Shown here piece after piece: positions 1-10,829 of a stretch of DNA of 64,000 bases (its first letter is position 1; the number at the start of each line of letters is the position of its first letter). The notes beneath the pieces are model-generated. The model saw nothing but the letters and a program-made list of their open reading frames with translations. It was not told the origin of the DNA and made no database searches. Source of the DNA: Mantis religiosa (taxonomy: Eukaryota > Arthropoda > Insecta > Mantodea > Mantidae); contig CM060947.1 in the NCBI GenBank assembly GCA_030765055.1, positions 64,386,156-64,450,155 on the forward strand, written 5' to 3'. The position numbers and the translations under genes are program-made.

Positions 1-738
1 ATATACTTTCAAAGAGAAATACATGTTCATAAGGCAAATAATCAACAAACAGAAAGTGTAGCATGGGAAATAGCAGCTGCATGGAGATTAAAACGACTAA
101 AAGGGGATGTTCAATGGAGGGTGTGCCCTACTGCGGAGAAAACCAAGATGTAGAACATATTTTATAATAGAGTAGAGAGTATGGTGGAACTAAATGATAC
201 GTCAGATATAGCTTTAATTAGTAGAGATGGTTATAATTAAAATTTTAAAAGCTCTGTAAGGAGCAGTTCATAGGTAAGGTGGAAATAATCTCCTAAAGGA
301 GATGTAGCACAAACATAACTGCTTGGTGGATTTTTAAATAATTTTGGAAGTTAGGAGACCATTAAAAACTCTGCATAGAAATATTGCATAGATTGAATAC
401 GATTGGCTATGCCGCTGGGCTGAAACTCTTGCCATTGTACACATGTATCATAGAATAATAAAAATAGTTTGCCTGGAAATTTCAATATAATAGCTGCTCA
501 TTCAAACAAGAAAAATGACCACAGGTAGTAACCCTGGATGTCTCAAGTCAATAAATTGGTCCAGTCAAGTTTGGTGACAGGGAAATCACTAGAAGGACAT
601 TTATCATACCAGAGAGTTGAAGTCAACAGAAGCTTTAATAAATTTACCTTTATACATTTTAAAATTAATATGTTACAGTGATTAAAATGATGAAAGTAGT
701 ATGTGTGTTATAAGACTGGTAATAAAAGAGCATAAAAT
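1..738. other. AT-rich DNA, no gene recognised
   Basis: No open frame of useful length and no recognisable repeat boundary. It lies directly upstream of a decayed LINE in the same orientation and may hold more of that element's eroded 5' part, but I cannot show this. Confidence 0.4.
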
Positions 739-1805
739 GTGAGATTGAACGGCAAACACTCCAGCTATTATCTACGTATTGACAAAGCGCTTGAAAAACG
801 AATGTTAATGCATACCTGGATTATACATGAAATAGAAACGCACATTCTCTTTATAGATTACATAAAGGCCTTCAATAAAGTATCTAGATTAAAATTGTGG
901 GAAATCATAGAGAAAGAGGAATAGCAAATCATTTAATAAATGTAATATGTTAAAATACTTATATGCAGAAGCAAAAATCACAATAAATAATCGAGAACCA
1001 ATACTGATTTCTAAAGGGTTTGGACAAAGTTCTCCAATGTCAACCACTCTATTTTATGTATAGACGATATAATCAAATCATGGAAACAGAGAGGTGCAAG
1101 AACTGTAAAAACAATGGATTTCGCAGATGATCAAATAATTAAAGCAAAAAGCGAGAAAGATCTTCAAGGAATGTGATATGTTATATCAAATAGCAAAAAC
1201 ATAAATTAGAAATACCTATAAGCAAAATATAAACTATGACATTTTGATGTATTCACTAAGTTCAATCTAAAATAATTATAGAAAATGAAACTGTTGAACA
1301 AGTGTCAACATTTAATTTCCTCGGGTGTGAAATGTACATATCGGAATCACATATCGATAAAAATTAGTTAAATTTAACTGCATAACAATAAAAAGAACTC
1401 TGAATAATAAAGCAAGAAAACATTCAATAGTAAAATTGTATAAAGCAATGGCTGCCCCAGTTGTAACGTATGGCTCAAACATGGACAATGATGGCACAAC
1501 ATAAAAGAAACATACAAACAGCAGGAATGAGGTTCCTTAGAAGCATAGCTGGATAAACAAGACTAGACAAAAAGGATTAAATACGACAATTAAAATAGAA
1601 GAAATGAATTAAATAAAACAACAATAGAATATAGAAACAACTGAAAGCAGCATCTCAATAGAATTGAATAAAGTAGAATTCCTAATATAGTATATAGTTA
1701 CCTTCTACAAGAAGTAAGAAACCTAGGAAGACCGAGGAAAAGATGGAGGAAGCAAGACTTTGCACCCGGAAGAGGCTAAACGGCCTAAACCGTGTTGAAC
1801 AAGAA
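739..1805 (+). mobile_element. Decayed non-LTR retrotransposon (LINE), RT and C-terminal part
   Basis: Relic of a reverse transcriptase. The 739-924 frame contains FIDYIKAFNKV, a divergent form of the RT motif that carries the first catalytic aspartate (usually YAFDxV-like DYxKAFD; here the D is N). Around 1115-1170 a frame reads DFADDQII, matching the F/Y-x-D-D active-site block, followed by eroded thumb sequence and, at 1717-1760, the GRPRKRWR-type basic tail common at the end of this group's ORF2. Many stops and frameshifts separate these pieces. The same order and similar wording occur in the better-preserved LINE at 50749-51479, so the two are likely one family. It is old and inactive. 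The clade is not certain from what survives. Confidence 0.75.
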
Positions 1806-2059
1806 CAACATATAAATAATTTATTGCAAAAGGAACGTTTATCAACTGTTTTATGCTGCGTCAGTTCCTAAATTCATTTCGAGCAAAGCTAGTTTGTCCG
1901 TTGCCCGTCTCAAAGGCGCTTATCGAAGACATCTATGCTGTATGTGAACTAATTCAGAATTTTCGTATGATTATCGTTGTTTTCGTTTTGTTATTACCTA
2001 TTGCAGCGTCAGTGGTTAATGATTGGTATAACACAGTCTAACCACAAACACTGATATTC

Positions 2060-2700
2060 AGTATAAATTTAACACTGCTTTTTCTGGTTCATCTATAAAA
2101 TTTTTAGGTATTTATATCAACTCAGACCTTGGCTGATCAACACATCAATTATATATAAAAAAAGATCACAACAGGAATTTTCATGTTGATAATTTTAAGG
2201 AAAGGTGTTAACAAGGACGTCCTGATGAAGATCTACTATGCTCATATTTATTCGTATGCTATTATTGGTATACTTTTCTGGCGAAGTCACTCTTTAGCAG
2301 CTAAGATATTTATATTGCCAAAAAAGGCTCTTAGATTAATTTGTGGAGTTCATTCAAAAGAACGTTGTAAAGCACTTTTTATTCATTTAGGTATTTTAAC
2401 GTTGCCATCGATGTATGTGTTGAATTGTCTTTTATATGTTAAAGAAAATCTTAACAGCTCTATACTTTGCTCTAATATATAATTAGTCAACACGAAGCTG
2501 TTTGAATTTACATATAAATAAATTTAGACACATTAAAATTCAGAATAGCTTTATAGTCGTTTTATTTAAAGCATACAATTTTTAACCTTAAGATTAAAAA
2601 GTACTATACGCCATTCATTGGTGGCAAACCCATTATATTCTATAAATGACCTTTATAATGTGGCTTGTTAAGTTTTAATTTATGACGTTGCTATACTGTA
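2060..2700 (+). mobile_element. Decayed Jockey/CR1-like LINE, post-RT region
   Basis: The frame at about 2098-2130 reads KFLGIYINSDLG, the block just after the RT domain in Jockey/CR1-type ORF2 proteins. The 99-residue frame at 2183-2482 continues with a region ending KKALRLICGVHSKERCKALF and then an LGILTLPSMYVLNCLLYVKEN-like stretch, typical of the conserved C-terminal part of these proteins. A stop follows LGxY and another follows the CSNI end. There is no RT active site here, so the copy is 5'-truncated or eroded. It is a different LINE lineage from those at 739 and 6135. Confidence 0.7.
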
Positions 2701-3240
2701 AAGTTTACGGTATCAAAGGCCATCTATCGATCTATATATTAGTTCACTAAACTGTCTACCAAAATATTCACGGTTGGATAAAGGATATTTACGCACGATA
2801 TGTACTTACTTAAATGCCGAGTTGTGTAGTAAGGTGTGCCTAATCCATTCCAGTAAACATTACCTGGATTTAAAGTTCCAGGTGGAGATGATGTTAGATT
2901 TCTTGTGAATAAGTTTAGTACACCGGGATTGCAAAACGTTAAAAATAGGAATGGAAAAGCTATGTTCTAACGGAGAAAATATTGACTGAATTGTATATAA
3001 TTCAAAGCGTCTAAGAGGCGTTGCCGAGCAAGGGAGTGTTTCAGAAACCTCTATTTCTTCTGTTATTAAGCTTCTAAAGTTGAAACTTCGTTACGGCGAT
3101 AAGGGCGATGCTTTCTCTAAATGGATTTTATAAAGCATCCTTAGAGGTTATCTTTGATCCATAATTAATAATTTTTCAAAATGTGTCATAGTTTCAATTA
3201 AACCGCCAAGCTGTCTCACAGAGCAATATGTATTGTTGTA
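2701..3240. other. AT-rich DNA, no gene recognised
   Basis: Possibly the remaining 3' end of the preceding LINE followed by single-copy-looking DNA. I see no coding signature and no terminal repeat. Confidence 0.3.
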
Positions 3241-3600
3241 CTGAGAATACTTATTTAATTCCTTGGGTTGGCCATTTTAAGTCGTCCGTATCCACGCCTG
3301 TCTAGCATATGTGAACTGTCCTTATGCTCAACGTGGTTCCGAGTCCACGGTATATGCTGTAGGTCCTCTTGCCCCACTGTCATCTTCACTATCACCCTAC
3401 CATTGAAGGTAATGGACACCGCCCTCTGGGTACCTCCACCTGAGATACGGGTCCGATAATCACGTGGTAGGGCGAGGTTACTCATAAGGCCAAGGTTGCC
3501 ATATGGGAAGGGTTGGTAACCAACCAAACGACACACCGACAGAACGACCGACCGACCGACAGAACAGACCGACTGACCGGTTCTGTTGCATGATCTAAAA
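3241..3600. other. GC-richer island, probable unidentified repeat
   Basis: About 300 bases stand out from the AT-rich surroundings by base composition. Both strands are open (63 codons plus, 93 codons minus), which in a GC-richer patch is expected by chance. Neither peptide is recognised. The island ends in a short tetranucleotide tract built on GACC (3541-3580). It resembles the body of a mobile repeat more than an exon, since no splice-site-bounded frame is clear. Confidence 0.35.
3541..3580. repeat. Degenerate (GACC)n microsatellite
   Basis: Consecutive GACC/GACA units interrupted by AGAAC, at the edge of the GC-richer island. Confidence 0.7.
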
Positions 3601-6134
3601 TTACCTATGTTGAGCTGTAACAGTAAAACGGATAAGGAAACCTAAATTTTTCAGTGATACCAAACATCTCGAAAGGTGCTATAGAGTCCTTTCATGCACC
3701 ACTTGCAAATATTTTCAGATAATGAGGGAGAAAATGGATTTTTCCCAATGTGATTCTGGAACAGCCCAGAGTGCTAAAGACAAGAAAATTAGTTTTTATG
3801 ATACGATGATCCCACTGAGTGCGTCTTTTATTTGTGCGGAACTCTAAAAGTCGAAGTTGGTAAGAACAATCCCTACACTACGAACTTCAGGAAAGTATGT
3901 ATAAGAGCATGAAATTGAAATACCTTATGCGAGCGAATGAAGTTTCAGCCGAAGATGTTTGGAATGTACATTCCACAGCAACAGTTTCAATATGACTTAT
4001 ATTTGTTACATTACCCTTCAAATAAGTAACGAAGGAGATTTGCGATAGAGCTAATGTCCCCTCCCCAGGTGCAATAGTGCGGGGAGCATACATACACACG
4101 AAAACAAACGTATAACGAACACATTTTATGCTAGTACACTAGTTGAGGAATCGAGGTAGTTTGTATAAAAACTTGACGGAGCCCCTATCACCTAGGAACA
4201 CTGAGACGACATATAACTTGATATCAGAAAGACATTAACATAAACAAACGAATAAATATAAATAAATGACATATACCAGAGAATATATAGATATAACTTG
4301 AGCATATATTCGAAAGACGGGCACAGTGACAAGGCCACTCTGCGAAGGTCAGTAAACTCCACTTGCAATTCCTGTAAAGAAGCAATCCTACACTATTGTC
4401 TGTTTTGTCCACCGAGTCCCAGATTAACCCATTGTTAAAATCCCATGCGTGCTTCTGACAGGCTTTAAGATTTTGACCGACGCGCAGAACGTATGCTTCC
4501 GCATACATTTTGCATGTGGACCGTTAGAGAAAGCATCTCTGATATTAGTTCAGAAACTGGAAATTCTGAACTCTGATCGCAAGTGGGGATAGGTACCAGC
4601 CAATGTAAAATTGATATTTGTTCAGGTGATTTTGAAAACTCAAAATATACTTAGAGTGGTGGTAATTCAAAGTGACGGCGGAAAGTATGTTTTTATAGTA
4701 AGAACACTTCGGTCCTGTGACCTACGTTCGACGGATGCGTATTCGGCGCCCCCTAACAAGTTCACTTCCGCGCCATGCACTGAGACTAAGTGCAGTATTT
4801 AACAGTGACTCCGGTGAGAGTTAGCGCAAAGAGTAATATATTGGGAAACGATAAATATATCCAGTTCGACTACGCAGTGCTACTGCCTCTGTGCTTCACA
4901 GGTGTCATCATTCAACCCACAACCAGTCAGGACGCACCTACTCCTGAAGTACAGATGAGAGTTCTCACGTGGGAGCTACAAGTCACCTCAAACCGTTTAC
5001 AATCTCCCTCTCCTTAAACCCCGTAAGCCACCAATCCATAAGTCTGAGGCGTTGAGCAAAAGGTAGAGGTCGAGGTGGTTCGCTACGGGCCGAACCGCCT
5101 CAATCTGTTTTATATGAGAAAGGATAGTCTATTTCTAAATTTTGACTGATGCAATTAGACATGTCTGAACGATACGGTACAAACGCTCAGTCTAACCTGC
5201 TGGTGTCCCCTTTTCAGGGGAGGGTGTTAAGAATGACTTCCAGCTTAAAAAATGTAGCAATTAAAGTTTAGGTAAAGTCATGCCGTTGCATAAACAAGGT
5301 TTCCCCTCACAACTGACCAGAACTGCTATAATTTTCTGCATCTCCCTCTGGATTAGCACGTAAGGGATGGAGGGGTGCCATAATGAAACGTTTCAAATAA
5401 AATGATTAGTGTAACAAAAGACCTGCTTCGATGAGAGGAATTCCCTTCTCGTACTGCAGTTGGTGTTGCGTGTTCTCCACATCTTATCGTGGGTAGACTA
5501 AACCAACCGACAGGCAGCAGCAATGGGGATGGGGGGTGCACGCAAATAGCAATGACTACACGACTGTTATTACTGATAATTAATTGTTCGCCCCATGCTG
5601 CTGCTTGCCGGCCGTTAACTCGGCTATAACCTGATACAAAACCTTCTGCCACGCTGCTGTGTACACCTTCTATACTTTGATCTATTACATATAAATACTT
5701 TCTGTGTTGATGCATTCATTCGCTGATTATAGGAATAATATTTGTGAACAATAATCCCTAAAATCTGGAAGTTTGGAAGGGATAAAAGCATTCTGAAGAA
5801 TCACTTTAATAACTACATTAATAATTAGCTTATGAGAAAGCATAAACTATCTACCACAAAAGTTTATTTACATACGTCAATATAGTTACACACATTTTTG
5901 TAACTTTACTGCTGTCTGTATGAATGCGAACAACATAAATAAACATATGAAAATCGGTTAAATACCAAACAAGTACTGAAGTTCAACACGAAGGAACTGA
6001 CTCTAAGAATTTCGGAAAACCCCTCTGAGCCTAAACTGCCATTTACATGAAGAAAAAAAAAAGCGATTTTTTATTTTGTTAAAAATAACTGTGACATTTG
6101 TCTAGCCTTATGCCAATTAAAATATTGACAAGGC
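3601..6134. other. Unassigned DNA with short unrecognised frames
   Basis: No recognised gene. The longest frame is 120 codons on the minus strand (5353-5715). Its translation has no signal peptide, motif or composition that I can tie to a family. Plus-strand frames at 4611-4802 and 4790-5017 are likewise unrecognised. Composition from about 4700 to 5700 is somewhat less AT-rich, so an old repeat is possible. Confidence 0.3.
5072..5101. other. Short hairpin with 11-bp arms
   Basis: GAGGTGGTTCG at 5072-5082 pairs with CGAACCGCCTC at 5091-5101, 10 of 11 pairs plus one G-T, with an 8-base loop. No gene is adjacent to give it a role. Confidence 0.5.
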
Positions 6135-7209
6135 ACATTACGAAAGTAGTTGATGATTGAACAAGCTGGCTTCCGTTCGGGATTCAGCACAATGGACCTC
6201 ATACAGGCAGTGAACCAGCTCACAGAAAAGACGTAGGAATTTAACATTAAGTTATACATAGCTCTAGTGGGCTACGCCAAAGCTTTCGACAAAGTAGAAC
6301 ACGAATGTATCCTGCAAGCATTGGAGCATCAAGGAGTAGAAGCACAATATATATAATTACACTCCAAGCTATACGAAGGTAGCACGGTTGAGTAAAGACC
6401 GAAAGGGAAGGAAAGAGCCTTACACTTGAAAAAGATGTCAAACAGGGAGATCCGATATCGCCAAAGCTCTTCAGCAGCCTCCTGGAGCACCAATACCGGA
6501 AATTCATCTGGAAAAACAAATATGGCATAAACAGAGACGGCATGTACAGCTTGTGGACGACATATTATTGGCGGCTGGATTCGCCAAGGAACTGCGATCG
6601 ATTCTAACAGAGCTAAACAGGGTAAACATTGAGGTAGGACTAACCAAGAACCCAGGGAAAAGCAAGCTGTTGACAAATACTGTTGAGGAGCAAATAAGTG
6701 CCATTGGGAAGAACCTGGAAAATGTCAATGAATATGTCTACTTGGGGTAAACCGTAACTTTTTCAAACAATGCTTTAGATTTGTTAACAAAAGATGTAGA
6801 GGAAAATATTGCACTTAACGTACGAGACACGATGTCTAACGAGACTATAAGAAAGAAGACAGGTATGCCTGACGCAGCTGCATGGGCGGAAGAGCTGAAA
6901 TGGAGGAGGGCACGTCACCAGAAGGACCTTGGACGATGGACCCAAAGAGCAACAATGTGGGATCCGAGAATAGGACCAAAATCGATAGGGAGACCGAAGA
7001 CACGGTGGGCAGACGACTTTAGGAGGACAGCAGGAACACTATGGACGAGACAATCTAAGGACAGACAAAGGTGGAGAAGACTTGGAAAGAGCAGCAACTT
7101 ACAAAAACAACACTTCGTAGTTTGCAAAAGAAGTGTCTGTGTTGCTGTCAGTGATAAATTAAAGGGCAGTTCAAGGAGAAGTAGGACCAATGTAAATTAC
7201 AAAAATTAA
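6135..7209 (+). mobile_element. RTE-like LINE relic with internal deletion
   Basis: Pieces of an endonuclease/reverse-transcriptase polyprotein in order: near 6160-6300 an AGFRSGF-like stretch with YAKAFDKVEHE (the FD-type catalytic block) in broken frames; near 6550 LVDDILLAAG, equivalent to the F/Y-x-D-D block; then a 65-codon frame (6553-6750) ending NEYVYLG before a TAA; and in the same frame a 142-codon stretch (6781-7209) with WRRARHQKDLGRW, SIGRPKTRWADDFRRTAG and a tryptophan-rich end. This order matches RTE-clade elements. The spacing between YLG and the C-terminal RPKTRW block is far shorter than usual, so about 150 residues seem to be deleted. Inactive. Confidence 0.8.
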
Positions 7210-7479
7210 GTTGCGCAAGGGGAAATTAAGAAAATGGATCATCAAATTTAGTAGAGTTCAAATTATAGAAATATCACAGATACATCACCTTAGGCTCTGT
7301 GGAACATAGGTTATGGAACATAGATATAAAACAATCTAACATAGATATAAATAAGTACACGGTGTACAGAATATAGTTAATTACATAACTGGTCATCACA
7401 ATAGATAAGGAGGTACCGACAAGCAAGCATGAGGCTCTTAGAAGTTGATACTCTAATGAGCTCATAGCAGCAACTCCCT

Positions 7480-8225
7480 ATACTAGCAGTAGGCCCTTAC
7501 CCTTTAGGGATTGATTGACTATTTATTTTATTAATTACAAGTACACCAATTACATGATATAAATAGTTTAGTTTAGATTATATTATTTACTGTTCATATT
7601 CCAAAATTTTACAATTTACAACTTATGGCTACATATATTTGTCTTTTCCTTGTTGCTACCTTGGCTTACAAGACACTCGAGTCTTCTGTTCTGCCAGGTA
7701 GCTCTTAACCTCCATGTCACGTTGTTACTTAATTAACACCATTCTTCCCCCCCTCATCTTCCTTTCTTATATTCTTTACATTTCTGGCCCATTTTTCTTT
7801 TACTGTCTGCAAGAACTCACCAATACTTCTTACCTTCTTTTCTTCCCTTCCCGTTACCATTTTGATAGCTACTATCCTCTTCTCTACTTTCTCACATATT
7901 TCCTCCCGAACCTTTTTCCTCCACATTGCAACCTCCTCGCATTTTGTTACATAGTTCTATGCTTTCTTTTCCCCCACACAATTCACATGTTCCCTTTCCC
8001 CTACATCTAATCCCTCTAAGAAATATTGTTCCTGTTCTCATCCATAACCATTCTCTCTCTTGTCTATTGCAGTAATCTACATATGCTTCTCGTCCCCAAT
8101 TTCTTTTTATTTACTTGTAAAGTGCTAATGATTTCAAATTTTCTAAACTTCCCCATATTTACTGTCTTTCTATATCTTCTATTCTGCATGTTACCAATAT
8201 TACTTCAACTGTTTAAACAAATACT
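7480..8225 (-). mobile_element. Decayed LINE 3' end with C-terminal zinc-finger-like motif
   Basis: Read on the minus strand, about 7980-7930 encodes CELCGEKESIE followed, after a frame change, by a WRKKVREEIC stretch, and 7926-7729 gives a 65-codon frame ending in VKEKWARNVKNI. The CxxC plus downstream charged helix and the KVKERW-like tail parallel the 3' end of the LINE at 39283-40566 (CPLCRQ, then YLRKVKERWLRTIK). I read it as an older, opposite-orientation member of the same or a sister family. The pyrimidine-rich plus strand also gives a 98-codon frame (7714-8010), which is a shadow. Confidence 0.6.
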
Positions 8226-8229
8226 GTAG

Positions 8230-10186
8230 ATTACGTACACTAAAGCTTAAATTAAAATGTTTTATTACAGTTTTTCTAATGTCCTTATTGTACTATATTC
8301 CTTTTGTGTTTTCTGCAGATTCATTTTAGTAGTATTAGGCTACATTGTGCCCCAAAAATATCAGAAGTTAATTGCGCATTACTCAATAACGGAAAAACAT
8401 CCTGCCGATGGTTTTAGGTTATACCCATGACAATGTCCAAAAGTTACAAAGGTATCTGTAAAGGCATAAGAAATTCATGTGCTACAAATTCAATCTTACT
8501 CTTTATTAAAACATAACTGGTTTACCCGAGTTGTGTGGTTTGTCATTTAAATTCGAATGAGAATTGATGAAGTTAACTTACCACCCAGGTTCTTTATGAA
8601 ATTATTCTAAAATTAGGTAGTGGCTATTACAATGAATCTTTCCTTTAACACTTACAACTTCACTTAGACATAGCCGTGGCTACTCCTAATACAGAATGAA
8701 AATTCTGCTGCTATTCATACAGAAAGACACGAAATATCGTGGAAAGTCTGACTTCCTTAAATCCTACCATTGTTTATCCTAAAGGTTATGGAAACTTTGT
8801 ACATTTTATAAGTACTTTTGGAGAAGGAGGATTCATCAGTTAGAATGGCTGAAGAATGTTTTAGATAATTACTATAAATTTAGCATACCCTACTAACAAA
8901 TTTGATTATATGTACAAAGTAAATAGAGCAACATTTTCTTATCTGAAGGTTTATTGCAAGATTCTTATGTCTATAGACTTCAGTGCTCATTTTCATGGAA
9001 TTATAATACAAGGTAATTATTGATTTTGCAATGATCTAATCATACGCATCTGAAATATTTTCTGGATGTTAATTATGAAAACATGGCTTGCAACTCTTAC
9101 TATTATAAACATGATAAATTTTCGCTTTTCAAACTCAATGCCTACACCATTCAAATAAAAACAGAATGCTTTTAGAAAACACGTTCTGCACTGCTAATTA
9201 TGCAACCTCAAAAACACATTCATGATGAAGAAACAACACAATAAAAACTTAGGTCAATAACGTGGATTTTCAAAAATGTAAATTTTTTCATTCACTTGCA
9301 TTAAGATCTGGAAAAGGTTTCTGTGGCTGCTGAATCCAGAAAATATATCTTATCTTACTGTTATGAAAACTATAGTAATACCTACAAGTTCTTATAAATC
9401 TGTCACAGAAAATGTAAGTATCTTGGTTTAGAAATACACTTGGTAGAAAGTGCATGCTTAATTGTATATAATTTACTTCTAAGTATGAAAGATAAATGCG
9501 CATTGAAAATAACCGAGTTTAGATTGAAGCATTTCGCAGCGTGAACCGTAATGCAGCATGTCGAATTTTGGTGAATGGCATAAAATTCTGATTGTTTTTC
9601 TTCTTATTGGCCATGACCACTCAAGTGCACTAAGCAAATCAGTACTGTGGTATAGTTAGATATAACTAAACTGTTTCATCGGTGTCGAAGTATCGCTGTC
9701 TCATGATTGTGTTATATATTCTTTGGATCCTTTGTTTCTACAAACGTTGCAGCAGTGCCAGATGAAGGGATCCATAAAAGCAGAAGCACAATATCCGCCG
9801 AATAATTCTCATTTCCGTCAATATTGGTACTAGGGAAGCTTTGATTGGTTACAACGAATATCAGGGGCTTTATGAAATTAGGTTTATAAGGGGTAAATTT
9901 GGGAAATGTAATGCAAATATTCTGAGCAAAGTTATGAATGAAGAATACTCATGCAACCTGAAGAAAAGAATAGGAAATCTGTTATGATTGTTGAAAGTCC
10001 TATGCAAGGAAAACAAGGGCCTATCTAAATTTACATTCATATAAAATTCTCTCACTTAATTCAGACATTACTCTTGAGAAAGCTTATTCCCTTTTTTTCC
10101 CTTCACGTTTATAAACTAACATTTGTAGAACTGCTTTTATAACACATTACTTTCAATATGAGTACAATTCGTATTGTATATTGTAC
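8230..10186. other. AT-rich DNA, nothing recognised
   Basis: About 2 kb with only short chance frames. No tRNA-like box pair, transposase motif or terminal repeat was found by eye. Confidence 0.4.
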
Positions 10187-10198
10187 AATAGGTACAAT

Positions 10199-10430
10199 GG
10201 AAATTAATTGTTCTTTCACACTAGCCGTGTGGAGGCTGAAGTATGGGAAGATAGAGTCAGACTGAAAAATTGAAAGCCATAGCCAGGATTTGAACCACGG
10301 ATCTTCTGGATGCCGTTCAGCCGCTCTAACCCTTGAGCTACTAGGGCCAACGTGCCGATATGACATTAAACTCTTCAAATGACTCGTGTTTTTCCCGATA
10401 GACCACTTAGGCCCGGGCTTTATAGTTAAC
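10199..10430 (-). repeat. SINE-B copy 1, tRNA-derived
   Basis: On the minus strand it contains a box A-like TAGCTCAAGGG and a box B-like GTGGTTCAAATCC about 40 bases apart, as in a Pol III tRNA promoter. The tRNA-like part sits in the middle, after about 110 bases that begin with GTTAACTATAAAGCCCGGGC. The tail runs AATTTTTCAGTCTGACTC onward. Relatives occur at 10435, 10564, 25498 and 49301. Confidence 0.75.
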
Positions 10431-10434
10431 TCAA

Positions 10435-10548
10435 CCAGAAGATCCGTGGTTTAAATCCCGACTATGGCATTTAATTTTTCAGTCTGACTCTTATCTTCCC
10501 ATACTTCAGCCTATACGCGGCCAGTGTGAAAGAACAATTAATTTCCAT
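10435..10548 (+). repeat. SINE-B copy 2, 5'-truncated
   Basis: Begins at CCAGAAGATCCGTGG, just before box B, and runs to the same AATTAATTTCCAT end as copy 1 in inverse orientation. It lacks box A and the upstream part. Confidence 0.75.
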
Positions 10549-10563
10549 CAATTGACCAAAAAA

Positions 10564-10817
10564 TGGTTAACTATAAAGCCCGGGCCTTAAGGTACTTACA
10601 TGTTGGAAGTCACCATTAAGGTAGCTGTCTCATGTGTTTATGAGAACCCCTAAGTGGTTTACCGGGAAAAATACGAGTCAGTTGGAGAATTTAATGTAAT
10701 GTCGGCACGTTGGCCATAGTACCGCAAGGTTTAGAGCGGCTGGACGACAACCAGAAGATCCGTGGCTCAAATCCCGGCTATGGCATTTAATTTTTCAGTC
10801 TGATTCTATCTTCCCAT
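10564..10817 (+). repeat. SINE-B copy 3
   Basis: Starts with the GGTTAACTATAAAGCCCGGG head and carries a decayed box A and box B (GTGGCTCAAATCC). It ends early, at ATCTTCCCAT, directly against the right-hand 12-bp direct repeat. Confidence 0.75.
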
Positions 10818-10829
10818 AATAGGTACAAT

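Larger units (their letters stand above)
10187..10829. mobile_element. Composite inverted tRNA-derived repeat flanked by 12-bp direct repeats
   Basis: Three copies of one repeat (SINE-B) lie back to back: minus (10199-10430), 5'-truncated plus (10435-10548) and plus (10564-10817). The whole group is bounded by a perfect 12-bp direct repeat, AATAGGTACAAT, at 10187-10198 and 10818-10829. That is what a target-site duplication would look like if the composite inserted as one unit. The outer copies can pair over much of their length, so the locus could form a long hairpin. Confidence 0.7.

Noticed and set aside
5353..5715. 120-codon minus-strand frame as a host gene
   Set aside because: No recognisable domain, no splice or promoter evidence, and the frame is of a length expected by chance in less AT-rich DNA.
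7714..8010. 98-codon plus-strand frame rich in F, L, Y and P, resembling a membrane protein
   Set aside because: It is the pyrimidine-rich complement of a purine-rich LINE 3' end; the LINE signal is on the minus strand.
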